A stretch of DNA of 64,000 nucleotides from assembly GCF_002531725.1 (NCBI RefSeq), contig NZ_NWSQ01000011.1, forward strand, positions 1 to 64,000. The letters are read 5' to 3'. Positions within the stretch are counted from its first letter, which is position 1. Every line of letters begins with the position of its first letter. Of the stretch, positions 1-8,599 are shown in pieces. The notes under the pieces were generated by a model. It was not told the DNA's origin. It was given only the letters and a program-made list of their open reading frames with translations, and searched no databases. The DNA comes from Rhizobium sp. L43 (lineage in GTDB: Bacteria > Pseudomonadota > Alphaproteobacteria > Rhizobiales > Rhizobiaceae). Made by a program: the position numbers and the translations under genes.

Positions 1-169
1 AGGCAAATCAACGACCCAACAGAATCACAATCCAATCGCCGCCGCCAGCAAACATTCACAGGCTCTCAGGATGAGGGCTGATCGTGGTGCCGTGTGGCTG
101 GTGGCTGTAGGGCTGATTGATCCCGTGATAAGATGTGGGCAGCCCCTCAGCTCGGCAGATCATACCGCC

Positions 170-1207
170 TTACCGCGTCGAACCGCGCGCGATGATGGAG
201 AAGCCGAGGTCGGCCTTGTCTTCGTCGGGGGGCTCGTCGCGGACGGCGCGCAGCAGCATGTCGGCGACGCGGTAGCCGATATCGTAGCGCGGGATGTGCA
301 CCGTCGTCAGCGACGGTTCGATGAAGGCCGAAAATTCCAGATCGTTGAAGCCGCAGATGCCGAGATCCTCCGGCACGCGGATGCCGCGCTCCTTGCATTC
401 GATGAGGACGCCGAGCGCCAGTTCGTCGCTCTGGGCAAAGACGGCATCGACATCGGGCACGCGCTGCAACAGGCGGGAAAACAGCTCCCTGCCGAGGCCG
501 GTGCGGCTTGCCGCCTCGCCGCCAATGATGAGATCGGGGTCGAAATGCCCGGCTTCCCGCATCACCGCCTCATAGCCTTCGATGCGGCGGCGCGAGCGGA
601 CATCGGCGCCGCGGCCCATGAAAGCGATCCGCTTATAGCCCCTCGACAACAGGAAACGGGTGGGTTCGACGCCTGCCGTATAATGATCGAGGCCGACGAC
701 CAGCGTTTGCGGCTCCTGGCTGAGATCGGTGATATGGGCGATCGGACAGGCGGCGCTGTCGATCAGCGGCAGAAGATTACGATAGGATTCGGCGCCGACG
801 ATGATGACGCCGGCCGGTTTCTGCGTCAGGAAGGATTTCAGCAGGCCGGCCTCGCCCTCGGCATGACGCAGCGTATTGGAATATTGCACGGTGAATTCGG
901 TGTCGCGGAAGCGTTCCTCGATCCCGATCATCAGGCCGGTGAAGCCGTACTGGTGCAAGGCGGGGGTGATGACGCCGACGACGCCGTTGTGGCGGCCGGC
1001 CAGCGCCCGGGCGGCAAGATTGGGGATATAGCCCATCTCGCCGACCGTGCGCAGGATCACCTCGCGAAGATCCTCCGAGACGATCTGAGGATTGCGAAGC
1101 GCGCGCGAGATGGTGATGGGGCTGACGCCCACCTTTTTCGCAACATCGCTCAGTTTCACCTGCGTGCCGCGCCTGGCCTTCCGCCCCGGCCCCACTGAAT
1201 TGGTCAT
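170..1207 (-). CDS. LacI-family transcriptional regulator
   Basis: A 345-residue protein with the LacI architecture. The N-terminal helix-turn-helix lies at about residues 18-40 (KLSDVAKKVGVSPITISRAL), followed by the hinge helix region (NLAARALAGR). A periplasmic-binding-protein-like sugar-sensing domain covers about residues 65-340, with the usual VFAQSDELALG and DLGICGFNDLEFS segments. The start is supported by GAGGGG just upstream of the ATG. The length is normal for the family. The regulated sugar operon is not in the window, because the gene runs off leftward and its neighbour on the right is unrelated. The ligand cannot be deduced; GntR/gluconate-type regulators of the LacI family are the closest resemblance. 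Confidence 0.9.
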   Translation of the reverse strand: MTNSVGPGRKARRGTQVKLSDVAKKVGVSPITISRALRNPQIVSEDLREVILRTVGEMGYIPNLAARALAGRHNGVVGVITPALHQYGFTGLMIGIEERFRDTEFTVQYSNTLRHAEGEAGLLKSFLTQKPAGVIIVGAESYRNLLPLIDSAACPIAHITDLSQEPQTLVVGLDHYTAGVEPTRFLLSRGYKRIAFMGRGADVRSRRRIEGYEAVMREAGHFDPDLIIGGEAASRTGLGRELFSRLLQRVPDVDAVFAQSDELALGVLIECKERGIRVPEDLGICGFNDLEFSAFIEPSLTTVHIPRYDIGYRVADMLLRAVRDEPPDEDKADLGFSIIARGSTR

Positions 1208-1677
1208 TGCCCCTCAAATGCTGCCTGCGAGACTCACCTGCCCTCGATTCGAGGCCCCTTACTTTCTGAAGAAGAAATAATTTAGAGTCTACTAACGTTT
1301 TAAATTAGCACCAAAATCTGGGAATTAACCGGCGGGAAGAGCCGCTGGATCGTCTGACGTGACATACGGGCGTGCCGGGCGGCCGGATCACCGCCTTCGG
1401 GAAGAGGTGCATTTACTTTCGAACGGAAACGAAGATTAAATTCCAGTAATGTCTTACAAATCGGCAATATAAACATGATCAATATTTAATTTGTAAATCC
1501 GCGGGCCGCAATCATATGAATCCCGAGCGCGAATTCTTCTTTTCGCCCGGCCGCACCCAACGACTGCGCTGCGACGAGAGAATTGCCGCCAAACGCCATC
1601 CGACGCCAGGTCCAGGGGGAAACCCGACGCCATCCCAAGCCAACGCTCCCGCAAGCGCCCATCCAAGGACCATCATC
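1208..1677. other. Intergenic region between lacI-type gene and degP
   Basis: About 470 bases divide the two divergent genes. The stretch near 1270-1315 and 1430-1500 is AT-rich compared with its surroundings and probably carries both promoters. No convincing gene or strong inverted repeat was found. An open frame continues upstream of the degP start to 1516, but that extension lacks a ribosome binding site and a signal peptide. Confidence 0.4.
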
Positions 1678-3183
1678 ATGTCACACATCCTCCGCAAACA
1701 TCGCGCCGCAGCCCTGGTCGGAGCCGCCATCATCGCCGGCGCGGCATGCCTGCCGTTCGCCATCAACGCCTCCAACGCCATTGCAGCACCTTCGGATACC
1801 GGCGGCGTCCTCGCAGCCAGCGGCTCCTTCGCGTCGATCGTCGACGCCGACAAGCCTGCCGTCGTCACCATCACCACGACGATGAAGGCGACCGATGTCA
1901 GCGCCGGAGAGCAGGATTCACCGATGGACGAGCAGTTCCGCCAGTTCTTCGAGGATCAGGGCATCCCGCTGCCGCGCCAGGTCCCGAAAAACAGGCCTTC
2001 GCAGCAGGCCATGGCGCTCGGCTCCGGCTTCATCATCAGCCCGGACGGCGTGATCGTCACCAACAACCATGTCATCGACAATGCCGTCGACATCAAGGTA
2101 ACGCTCGACGACGGCACCGAACTGCCGGCCAAGCTGATCGGCACCGACCCGAAATCCGATGTCGCCGTCGTCAAGATTGAGGCGCCGAAACCGCTGCAGA
2201 CCATTGCCTGGGGCGATTCCGACCGGCTGAAGCTCGGCGACCAGATCCTGGCGATCGGCAATCCTTTCGGCATCGGCACCACGGTGACGGCGGGCATCGT
2301 CTCGGCGCGCGGCCGCGACCTGCACAGCGGCCCCTATGACGACTTCATCCAGATCGACGCGCCGATCAACCACGGCAATTCCGGCGGGCCGCTCGTCGAC
2401 CGCAGCGGCAATGTGGTCGGCATCAACACCGCGATCTATTCGCCGAACGGCGGCAGCGTCGGCGTCGGTTTCGCCATTCCTTCCGACGAGGCCAAAGCGA
2501 TCGTCGCCAAGCTTGAGAAGGACGGCTCGATCGATCACGGTTATCTCGGCGTGCAGATCCAGCCGGTCACCCGGGAAGTCGCCGATGCCGTCGGCCTCGA
2601 TAAGACTGGCGGGGCGCTGGTTGCCGCCGTCACCGCCGATACGCCGGCGGCGCATGCCGGCGTGAAGCCGGGCGATATCATCACAGCGGTCGGCGGCGAG
2701 ACCGTCAAGACGCCGAAGGATCTGTCGCGGCTGGTGGCCGACCTGTCGCCGGGCGCCAAAAAATCCCTCGGTGTCTGGCGCGACGGCAAGACGATCGATC
2801 TCAACGTCACCGTCGGCGGCAATGAGGACGGCCAGAAACAGGCCGCCGCCGAAAGCCCCGACACTCAAGGCCAGAGCAGCGGCCAGCCGAGCCTCGGCAT
2901 CGGCCTTGCCGATCTGACACCCGACCTGCGCCAGCAACTCAACCTGCCGCGCGCCGTCAGCGGCGCGGTGGTCGCCAGCGTCAATCCGGACAAGTCGGCG
3001 GCTGCCGCCGGCATCCAGCCGGGCGACGTGATCGTCTCGGTCAACGACCGGCCGGTCCACAACACCCGCGACGCCAAGGCGGCGATTGCCGACGCCGGCA
3101 AATCAGGCCGCAAATCGGTGCTGCTGCTCGTCGAACGCGACGGCAATAAGACCTTCGTCGCCGTGCCATTCACCGCGGCCTGA
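1678..3183 (+). CDS. degP: Periplasmic serine endoprotease of the DegP/HtrA (Do) family
   Basis: From the ATG at 1678 (AAGGA about 8 bases upstream) the protein is 501 residues and begins with a signal peptide (basic MSHILRKHR, then a hydrophobic AALVGAAIIAGAACLPFAI). The trypsin-like domain carries the catalytic triad: His in NNHVID, Asp in SDVAVVKI, Ser in GNSGGPL. Two PDZ domains follow, at roughly residues 290-380 and 400-495, as in true Do proteases. A frame open back to 1516 would bury the signal peptide, so the later start was chosen. The family degrades or refolds misfolded envelope proteins. The 3' end is followed by a second, out-of-frame copy of its last codons. Confidence 0.93.
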   Translation: MSHILRKHRAAALVGAAIIAGAACLPFAINASNAIAAPSDTGGVLAASGSFASIVDADKPAVVTITTTMKATDVSAGEQDSPMDEQFRQFFEDQGIPLPRQVPKNRPSQQAMALGSGFIISPDGVIVTNNHVIDNAVDIKVTLDDGTELPAKLIGTDPKSDVAVVKIEAPKPLQTIAWGDSDRLKLGDQILAIGNPFGIGTTVTAGIVSARGRDLHSGPYDDFIQIDAPINHGNSGGPLVDRSGNVVGINTAIYSPNGGSVGVGFAIPSDEAKAIVAKLEKDGSIDHGYLGVQIQPVTREVADAVGLDKTGGALVAAVTADTPAAHAGVKPGDIITAVGGETVKTPKDLSRLVADLSPGAKKSLGVWRDGKTIDLNVTVGGNEDGQKQAAAESPDTQGQSSGQPSLGIGLADLTPDLRQQLNLPRAVSGAVVASVNPDKSAAAAGIQPGDVIVSVNDRPVHNTRDAKAAIADAGKSGRKSVLLLVERDGNKTFVAVPFTAA

Positions 3184-3238
3184 GGCGGCCGCGTCCGGCA
3201 GCAAGACCTTCGTCGCCGTGCCTTTTGCAGCGGCCTGA
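3148..3238 (+). repeat. Direct duplication of the degP 3' end
   Basis: The last 36 bases of degP (3148-3183, encoding the KTFVAVPF-type C-terminus and stop) are repeated with few changes at 3203-3238. The copies are offset by 55 bases and therefore out of frame. The second copy encodes KTFVAVPFAAA plus stop, which looks like the C-terminus of a sister degP allele. It is probably a recombination scar. Confidence 0.75.
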
Positions 3239-3260
3239 GAGCGATCGCGTTGGGAAGGAG

Positions 3261-3282
3261 AAGCCCGCAAAAGCGGGCTTTT
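3261..3282 (+). terminator. Rho-independent terminator after degP
   Basis: A stem AAGCCCGC / GCGGGCTT with an AAAA loop, ending in TTTT. It lies about 80 bases after the degP stop and is placed to end degP transcription. Confidence 0.75.
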
Positions 3283-3369
3283 CGACCGGCCGGAGTGCAG
3301 CGCCTTCGAACCGCGCTCCGCTCCGTCAGCGAAGAAGTTCATACAGGAGCGTCCGCTCCTGCTTCCATT

Positions 3370-3747
3370 TCATTCGGGGGATGTCAGCTTCGTCTTCTTT
3401 GCGCGGGTGCGGGATCTGCCCCTTTGGCGGTTTGCCTCTTGCTGTTTTATCGCATCGGATTGGCTGCGTTGGGCAGCCTCCAATTGCTGCCGCGTCGGGA
3501 GATCATGCTCGTAGATCGGATCGCTGAATGCCGTCGCATTGTCGAACGGACCCTTGTGTGTCCGCGCCACACCATAGGCTTGGCTATCAGCGTTATCGAT
3601 CCCCTGCTCCGCTGACGGGGAGCGGGCACGACGAGCCTGGGTTATCAGATCGTCTGCGGTCGGGCTTGACGTTGCGCTCTTCTGGGCGGAGGCGACGATT
3701 TCGCCTTTCCTGGCGCCGTCCATTTGATCGGCGCGATTCCGGGACAT
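3370..3747 (-). CDS. Hypothetical hydrophilic protein
   Basis: A 125-residue protein from an ATG preceded by AAGGATGAAGAC; a longer frame runs to 3867 but overlaps the next gene and lacks a ribosome site. It is highly charged and rich in Gln, Arg and Ser. It has no membrane segment and appears mostly disordered, with a basic tail (RSRTRAKKTK). No family was recognised. It lies downstream of another small gene on the same strand, so the two may be co-transcribed. Confidence 0.55.
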   Translation of the reverse strand: MSRNRADQMDGARKGEIVASAQKSATSSPTADDLITQARRARSPSAEQGIDNADSQAYGVARTHKGPFDNATAFSDPIYEHDLPTRQQLEAAQRSQSDAIKQQEANRQRGRSRTRAKKTKLTSPE

Positions 3748-3812
3748 GTCTTCATCCTTGTTCGTTGTGTCATCACCGCTGCTGCGTGACCGCCTTCGGC
3801 CGCGTTCGCCGG

Positions 3813-4199
3813 TTATCGCTCGGGCAGCCTGGTTTTTGGAAAGCGGTAACCGAGCGGCCGTTGCCATGCGTTCGCACGCCTCGGCGCCGTATACCGGGCA
3901 ATGCGATAGGCCTTCGCCGGAGCGCCGCCATCATCCTGCCATCTCGCAAAGGAAGCGTCGTCGACCGGAGGAAGCGGGCCCGAGCTTAACTGGGTTGCGA
4001 GATACATTTTCAGAGCCGATTTCAGCGCGGCCTCATCGACGATTCCCATTTGGAAACAATGAATGAGGAAACTCGTCGCGCTGATCTCGCTGATATCAAC
4101 CGCGTAAGTTTCGCCGCCGCGGAATCCGGCTTTTCGGAGAATGCGCTCCAGCATTCTCAAATTGGTCACATCGAAAAACGGATCAGGTGTGGAAGACAT
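3813..4199 (-). CDS. Conserved-looking hypothetical protein
   Basis: A 128-residue soluble protein with a very strong ribosome binding site (AAGGAGGA, 7 bases before the ATG). The central segment resembles a small helical domain (MLERILRKAGFRGGETYAVD, then MYLATQLS). The C-terminus is basic. No catalytic motif was found and no function is assigned. It probably forms an operon with the gene ending at 3370. Confidence 0.65.
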   Translation of the reverse strand: MSSTPDPFFDVTNLRMLERILRKAGFRGGETYAVDISEISATSFLIHCFQMGIVDEAALKSALKMYLATQLSSGPLPPVDDASFARWQDDGGAPAKAYRIARYTAPRRANAWQRPLGYRFPKTRLPER

Positions 4200-4368
4200 T
4201 CAGTCCTCCTTCGTTGGGGCTAGGGTTCACGCCCCAAGCAGCGGTGCCCGTATCGTGCCCGCCGATAGATCAGCTTGCGCCCTTTGCCACCTGACCGCAA
4301 CCTCATTCGGCGGCAGCCATTGATAACGCCGTCGCGGAACCCATTTTAGAGAGAGGAGGATACGCATC

Positions 4369-4671
4369 ATGCGGTTTAACGGTGAAGCGACCCTCAGAAA
4401 GCCGTCGGCTCTTTCGGTTTCGGAAAGGCGTGCTCTCATAGATCACCTGAGAGCGGCGATCGCACGCCTGACCCACGGGCTGGCCGCCGGCGGATTGGTG
4501 GAATTCGCGCCGCCTCTCCTGGAAAAAAACAGAGTCCTGCGCGATATGACGGACGAAATTTCCCGCGCCGACCCTCTTTATTCCGACGAGGTCATCACCG
4601 GCACGGTACGCTTGATCAAGACGTCACAAGCTTTGCTGGATAACCGGGTCATCGTCGAGACCATCCATTGA
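4369..4671 (+). CDS. Hypothetical small protein
   Basis: A 100-residue, mainly helical soluble protein. The ATG follows GAGAGGAGGATACGCATC, an excellent ribosome site. The middle reads like amphipathic helices (ALIDHLRAAIARLTHGLA). It is divergent from the gene at 3813-4199 and followed 37 bases later by a DUF1488 gene on the same strand, which suggests a small operon. No family was recognised. Confidence 0.65.
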   Translation: MRFNGEATLRKPSALSVSERRALIDHLRAAIARLTHGLAAGGLVEFAPPLLEKNRVLRDMTDEISRADPLYSDEVITGTVRLIKTSQALLDNRVIVETIH

Positions 4672-4708
4672 ATCGGCCGGCCGCACTCACTTCCAAGGAT
4701 CAACCGCA

Positions 4709-4972
4709 ATGGCACTTATCTTTCCCAACAGAAGTCGGAGCTTCGACGAAGCGAGAAAAGCTGTCCGTTTCACCGGATATGATGGTATGTTCGAGGTGAG
4801 GTTTTTGGTCGAAGAAGCAGAACTCGGCGGTGCGATCACCCGGAATTCTTCCGAAGCCGAATACCTGAATGCCTTCGATGCTGCGCGCTCTTCCATTCAG
4901 GAAGCCGCGTCGAGAGCTTATCAGCATCGACGCGGAAACAACTTCACGCTCAAGGCCGAAGACTTCCGCTGA
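4709..4972 (+). CDS. DUF1488 family protein
   Basis: An 87-residue protein with the DUF1488 pattern. It starts ALIFPNRSRSFDEARKAVRF, followed by GYDGMFEVRFLVE, and ends in a helix with many Ala and Glu. Such proteins are common in rhizobia and are usually single-domain; their biochemical role is unknown. It follows the 4369 gene closely and precedes another small gene on the same strand. Confidence 0.75.
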   Translation: MALIFPNRSRSFDEARKAVRFTGYDGMFEVRFLVEEAELGGAITRNSSEAEYLNAFDAARSSIQEAASRAYQHRRGNNFTLKAEDFR

Positions 4973-5013
4973 TCGCTGGAACGCGCGGCGAACTGGGACA
5001 GGGGGCAAAGCCT

Positions 5014-5376
5014 ATGGTTTCCACACGATACCACCCGAAAGACCTGAAGCTGGCACGCTGCCATATCGTGAAAGCGGCGCACCGCATTGCCCAGCAGGAA
5101 ATGGTAATCAGAAAACTGTCGCTCAAAGGCAGACCTTCAGCATTGGCCTACGAGCTGTTGGACAGGCTCTACGACGATCAACGGCGAAAACTCGATCGCC
5201 TGAAACTGATCGAAGCGATGGTTGAGGTAAAGGCCCCATCTTGTCCGGGCGCGCCCAGCCATCGTGGCACGCCGGCGCCGCCCTGTGCAATCGTGCGCAG
5301 TTGTGTGATCGTTCTGCCGCACCGGCAATCCCCGACGCCTTGTAGTGCAGTTGATGGGCGCCCATATTTGCTATAG
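5014..5376 (+). CDS. Hypothetical protein with helical N-terminus
   Basis: A 120-residue protein; the ATG lies downstream of GGGACAGGGGG. Residues 1-73 look like a genuine helical domain (KLARCHIVKAAHRIAQQEMV, then DDQRRKLDRLKLIEAMVE). The tail after about residue 74 is rich in Pro, Cys and Ser and looks like read-through of noncoding DNA, so the 3' end may have been altered by a small indel. The function is unknown. Confidence 0.5.
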   Translation: MVSTRYHPKDLKLARCHIVKAAHRIAQQEMVIRKLSLKGRPSALAYELLDRLYDDQRRKLDRLKLIEAMVEVKAPSCPGAPSHRGTPAPPCAIVRSCVIVLPHRQSPTPCSAVDGRPYLL

Positions 5377-5445
5377 CGGCAGTTTGTGAACGGGCGCTGC
5401 TTCCTGGGTAGTGAGAGACCCCAGCCCCAACAGAAGGAGGACATC

Positions 5446-5592
5446 ATGTCTTCCATGGTAAGCATCCATTCTTGGAAAAGCCTGGCCCAGTCTATCGGCA
5501 GGTTCCGGTACATCGACTTCCTGGTGAAATCGACACCCGCAGTCAGTGTGGCCTTTATCGTCTACATCATCTTCAAGGATGTCTTTTGGTAG
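5446..5592 (+). CDS. Small single-pass membrane protein
   Basis: A 48-residue protein from the ATG at 5446, which has AGAAGGAGG six to seven bases upstream; an in-frame ATG at 5386 lacks this. It has a charged amphipathic N-terminal half (WKSLAQSIGRFRYIDFLV) and one membrane segment (AVSVAFIVYIIFKDVFW). No family was recognised. It is compact enough to be a regulatory or stress microprotein of the inner membrane. Confidence 0.65.
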   Translation: MSSMVSIHSWKSLAQSIGRFRYIDFLVKSTPAVSVAFIVYIIFKDVFW

Positions 5593-5677
5593 GCGCTGCA
5601 AGATTGTTGCGGCGAGCCATGACGCTTTGCTGCCGATCAAACGAAGGGCTGTAACGCCGACGGGATTGGATAACGCG

Positions 5678-6118
5678 ATGCAACTGCGAGATATGGCTGA
5701 ACGAGACTGCCTCGCCTTTCTGGCAGGCCACAGCCGTGGCCACCTGGCGTGCCTCGGCGACAAATATCCCTATATCGTTCCGATCCAGTATGCGTATGAG
5801 AAAGATCGGCTTTTCATGTTTTCCATGCCGGGCCTGAAGATCGATCTGCTGCGGGCCAATTCGCCGGCCTGTGTTCAGGTTGAAGAATTCGGCGAGAACC
5901 GCACCTGGAAGAGCGTTCTTGTCCAGGGGATCTACGATGAGTTGACCGATACGCCGTCCCGGCATGACGAACGTATCCATGCCTGGTCGCTCCTGCAGAA
6001 GCAACCGTTTTGGTGGGAACCCGGATCGCTTGCCTTGAACTCGGAAAGCGAAGACGCTGGCCCGTCCATATTCTTCGGCATCTCAATTAACATGGTGTCG
6101 GGAAGGCAAGTGGTTTAA
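5678..6118 (+). CDS. Pyridoxamine 5'-phosphate oxidase-like flavin-binding protein
   Basis: A 146-residue protein from the ATG at 5678. The N-terminal pattern (MQLRDMAERDCLAFLAGHSR, then GHLACLGDKYPYIVPIQYAY) is typical of the split-barrel FMN-binding PNPOx/NimA-like group. These proteins bind flavin and often reduce small molecules; the substrate here is unknown. The frame continues upstream to 5546, but that part overlaps the preceding small gene and reads poorly. It sits among small stress-type genes. Confidence 0.75.
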   Translation: MQLRDMAERDCLAFLAGHSRGHLACLGDKYPYIVPIQYAYEKDRLFMFSMPGLKIDLLRANSPACVQVEEFGENRTWKSVLVQGIYDELTDTPSRHDERIHAWSLLQKQPFWWEPGSLALNSESEDAGPSIFFGISINMVSGRQVV

Positions 6119-6325
6119 GGTGCAGCCTTGAGATTGGCCACGCCTTACCCTTGATTCGCAGGGCGGCGTTGCCGCCCCATATATGGAACTCCAGACAGAC
6201 ACGGCTGAGCGCTGTCCGATACCAGCCTTCCCATAGGGGCGCGGATTGCTTGATGCATTTTACCAACGCGGCTGCTGAACCAGCACTGCGCGTTTAATCG
6301 CACGCGACCACCCATAGGGAAAACG

Positions 6326-6562
6326 ATGAACCAGGCACCTCAGAACGACGCGCTTTTCAACATCACCGGACACTTCGTGCAGGAACTGAAGGCCGTTCTT
6401 CACAGCGAGAGCATCGTCGAAGGCTCCGACTATGAAAACAGCGCCTTCGATGAACAGCGCAGGGCGGAAGGGTTTCACCTGCTGCGATTCCACGAGACCG
6501 GCACCGCAGCTCAGGCAACAGAGATCTGGGAAAAACATACGATAGCCCGATCTCATCGGTAA
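6326..6562 (+). CDS. Hypothetical small acidic protein
   Basis: A 78-residue soluble protein with an AGGGAAAACG ribosome site. It is amphipathic (FNITGHFVQELKAVLHSES) and rich in Glu and His, with no recognised domain. It precedes an EcfG-type promoter and a DUF3606 gene on the same strand. Confidence 0.5.
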   Translation: MNQAPQNDALFNITGHFVQELKAVLHSESIVEGSDYENSAFDEQRRAEGFHLLRFHETGTAAQATEIWEKHTIARSHR

Positions 6563-6565
6563 TAC

Positions 6566-6591
6566 GGAACGAGGCCGATCCGGCTGACGTT
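6566..6591 (+). promoter_or_regulatory. EcfG-type general stress promoter candidate
   Basis: GGAAC at 6566-6570 and CGTT at 6588-6591 are separated by 17 bases. This matches the alphaproteobacterial EcfG sigma factor pattern GGAAC-N16/17-CGTT. It lies about 100 bases upstream of the DUF3606 gene at 6694. Confidence 0.55.
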
Positions 6592-6693
6592 GACCTGACG
6601 CCGACTCTCTCAACCTCACGCGCCCCGAGACGATGCTCGCGCGTCCTGACACGACGCGACATTCGAGCCAGCATTTCCATGAAAGGAAAAATC

Positions 6694-6855
6694 ATGACCA
6701 ATGACAAAAAAGCCACTGCCACCGACGGTCCCTACGACGTCATCTATTTCGCCAAGAAACACCGCATTTCCAACGAGGATGCCAGGGGCATCATCGAAAA
6801 ATACGGCGCCAATCGCAAAGAGGCAGACAAGGCCGGCCGGCGCATCAGCGCCTGA
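6694..6855 (+). CDS. DUF3606 family small protein
   Basis: A 53-residue protein after AAAGGAAAAATC. The core (PYDVIYFAKKHRISNEDARG, then IIEKYGANRKEADKAGRRI) matches the DUF3606 pattern of a short helix-turn-helix-like fold found in many rhizobial stress-induced proteins. Its function is unknown. The upstream EcfG-like promoter suggests induction in the general stress response. Confidence 0.75.
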   Translation: MTNDKKATATDGPYDVIYFAKKHRISNEDARGIIEKYGANRKEADKAGRRISA

Positions 6856-7125
6856 TCAGGACGCGGAAGCGCGTCGCATGAACCCAGTTCGATGCGACGC
6901 GCTTTATCTGCCTGCGATGCCACGATGCAACATCGGCGGGCGAATTAACCCTACTGGCTTACCTTAATATCAGCATGCGCTTGAATACAGCAGGCCCTAT
7001 GCCATCCTGTCTCCAGGGTAACATTCTGGTTCCTGAAGCAGCTCGCCGGAACCCCTGGCCCGCCCTCCAAGCGGAGAGACCGGCTTCCAGGCATCGGCCC
7101 GAGCAAGATCAAATGGAGGTATGTC

Positions 7126-7323
7126 ATGAACAACGTGTTGGAATTTCGGGCAAAACGCCCGCATGTCGACAGCCTGTCCGACTGCCGGGAAGCGCTTGAA
7201 TCGGCCGTCATGAAAATCGTCAGTGACGCGGTCTGCAAGGGATATCAGCCTGCGGAAGCCGCCATGGTGGTTGCCGATATCGCCGACGACTACATTCTCA
7301 TGCTGTCGCGGCAGCGGCATTAG
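7126..7323 (+). CDS. Hypothetical small helical protein
   Basis: A 65-residue protein with a clear GGAGG ribosome site. It is almost entirely helical (LESAVMKIVSDAVCKGYQPA, then EAAMVVADIADDYILMLSRQ). No family was recognised. Its stop codon abuts a RIME-type repeat. Confidence 0.65.
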   Translation: MNNVLEFRAKRPHVDSLSDCREALESAVMKIVSDAVCKGYQPAEAAMVVADIADDYILMLSRQRH

Positions 7324-7326
7324 AAC

Positions 7327-7428
7327 CGATGCCGAAAGAAGTGGGCGCTTTCGGACGAAATCATGGTCTCACTCTTTCATAGAGCAGGATGATTTTAGGC
7401 CGGGCCGGCCTAAAATCATCCTGTTCTC
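7327..7428. repeat. RIME-type element (two palindromes)
   Basis: The element consists of a first palindrome (about 7328-7369, degenerate) and a second near-perfect one at 7389-7427. The second has 19-bp arms beginning CAGGATGATTTTAGGCC and a 1-base centre. The same two palindromes occur in opposite order at 50341-50453. The size and arrangement fit the Rhizobium intergenic mosaic element RIME1. Confidence 0.75.
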
Positions 7429-7932
7429 TTTCCCGGCTCGCATCGCGTCACGAGCCGCGGCGGGCGCGCAGTCTGGCGCAATCGCATCTGAAATCACCCA
7501 GATGGTCAGTGGACCGCACAGCAACTGCAGGGGTAGCAGCAATGGCACAGGAGACGAAGCCTGCTGCACGGTCCGTCGGCCACAACGCCGGTATTTGTCG
7601 GAAGTTCCCGCGGGTGCGGGGCTGAAAATGAGCCGGCGCTCGGGCATATCTGCCGGGGCAACAAGCGGGAATTGTTCCCGTTACATTCCAATCGTTAGAC
7701 TGGTATGCCCCCGCCGCCTGAAAAAACACAGAGCTCCATCATGGTGCCGACAAAACCCCGCCGGAGCGGGGTTTTCTGCTGGTAGGAGCGGCGTAAGCCG
7801 GAGATCGGTCATCCCGCAAGTCCGGCAACGGGATTTCTGTCCCTCACCTTCGCGGTCTCTACTCCGCCCGCTCAATCTTTAAATCATCGCCGTAACGCGG
7901 CGTGAATGATCATAGGTCAAGCGCCGCCGCCG
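7429..7932. other. Gene-free stretch before the prophage late module
   Basis: About 500 bases with no convincing coding sequence. It contains the terminator-like hairpin at 7752-7774 described separately. Short open frames exist on both strands but lack ribosome sites and plausible composition. Confidence 0.4.
7752..7790. terminator. Terminator hairpin, near-copy of the tRNA-Pro 3' flank
   Basis: A 23-base block (AAAACCCCGCCGGAGCGGGG followed by TTT, 7752-7774) is identical to 63275-63297. The similarity continues for about 15 bases into the segment GCTGGTAGGAGCGG, which resembles the tRNA-Pro 3' end (GCTGGTCGGAGTGG). It works as a terminator hairpin and may be an attachment-site remnant. 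Confidence 0.55.
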
Positions 7933-8118
7933 CTAGCGCCAGCGCGGCTGGCGCGGCGGAGCATTGGCCCGGATCTCATGAAGCGGCGCGTGGGAGCCGA
8001 GAAGTTTCTTCAGCTTCTTCTCCTCAGCCGGACCAATCCCGAACTTGCGGCAATGTTCTGCAACATCATGCTCCCGCGGACCGGGAATGCGAACTTGGCG
8101 ATCGTTCATGCTCTTCAT
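7933..8118 (-). CDS. Small hypothetical protein, DUF3606-like
   Basis: A 61-residue protein with a strong ribosome site (CAGGAGGAAACAGTC then ATG). The central part (REHDVAEHCRKFGIGPAEEK) reads like the DUF3606-type helix-turn-helix motif, followed by a basic tail. An 87-residue open frame on the other strand lacks a ribosome site and was not chosen. The function is unknown. Confidence 0.6.
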   Translation of the reverse strand: MKSMNDRQVRIPGPREHDVAEHCRKFGIGPAEEKKLKKLLGSHAPLHEIRANAPPRQPRWR

Positions 8119-8241
8119 GACTGTTTCCTCCTGAGAGGAGAACCAGCAGGGCGCGGATTTGTTCGTTAGAGAAGTCTAAAATTTAGGAGGTCCGATTTTG
8201 TCATCGATGGCATCCGGGATTGCCAATGCCGGTAAAGCTCT

Positions 8242-8589
8242 TCACCGGTGCAGGTACTTCATCACCTGATCGAATACGCCGGCGAGACTGACGCCCAACG
8301 CCGTGCCGCCGACCCCGACGATCCCGAGCGCGCCGAGCCCCATCAGTTTCCATCTGCGCACGTCGTCGGTCACCGGCCGCATTTCAGAGATATCCTCTTG
8401 CACGGCCGAGACGGTGCCTTCGACCTTGGCGACCCGGTCGACGAGCAAATCAAGCCGGCCATGCATCTGCGACCGGTTGTTGTCCGATTTTATCTCTGAC
8501 TGCCGGAAGGCGTCACGGAGATTGCGGACCTCGGCAAGGAGTTCCCCCATTTGCTGGTGCAGGCGCGGGTCGAATTCGGATGTGTTCAT
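8242..8589 (-). CDS. DUF1515 family phage protein
   Basis: A 115-residue protein starting MNTSEFDPRLHQQ. It is a long coiled-coil-like helix (about residues 15-75, with RSQMHGRLDLLVDRVAKVEG) followed by a C-terminal membrane segment (LMGLGALGIVGVGGTALGVS). This is the DUF1515 layout seen in rhizobial prophages, usually near lysis genes. It is the last gene of the late operon and follows the tail protein by about 10 bases. Confidence 0.75.
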   Translation of the reverse strand: MNTSEFDPRLHQQMGELLAEVRNLRDAFRQSEIKSDNNRSQMHGRLDLLVDRVAKVEGTVSAVQEDISEMRPVTDDVRRWKLMGLGALGIVGVGGTALGVSLAGVFDQVMKYLHR

Positions 8590-8599
8590 GTTGATGCCT

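Noticed and set aside
71..1198. A 375-codon plus-strand frame opposite the LacI-type gene
   Set aside because: The minus-strand LacI protein is complete with a ribosome site; the opposite frame has no start signal.
7933..8169. A plus-strand gene over 7906-8169
   Set aside because: The minus-strand 61-residue frame has a near-ideal ribosome site while the plus frame has none.
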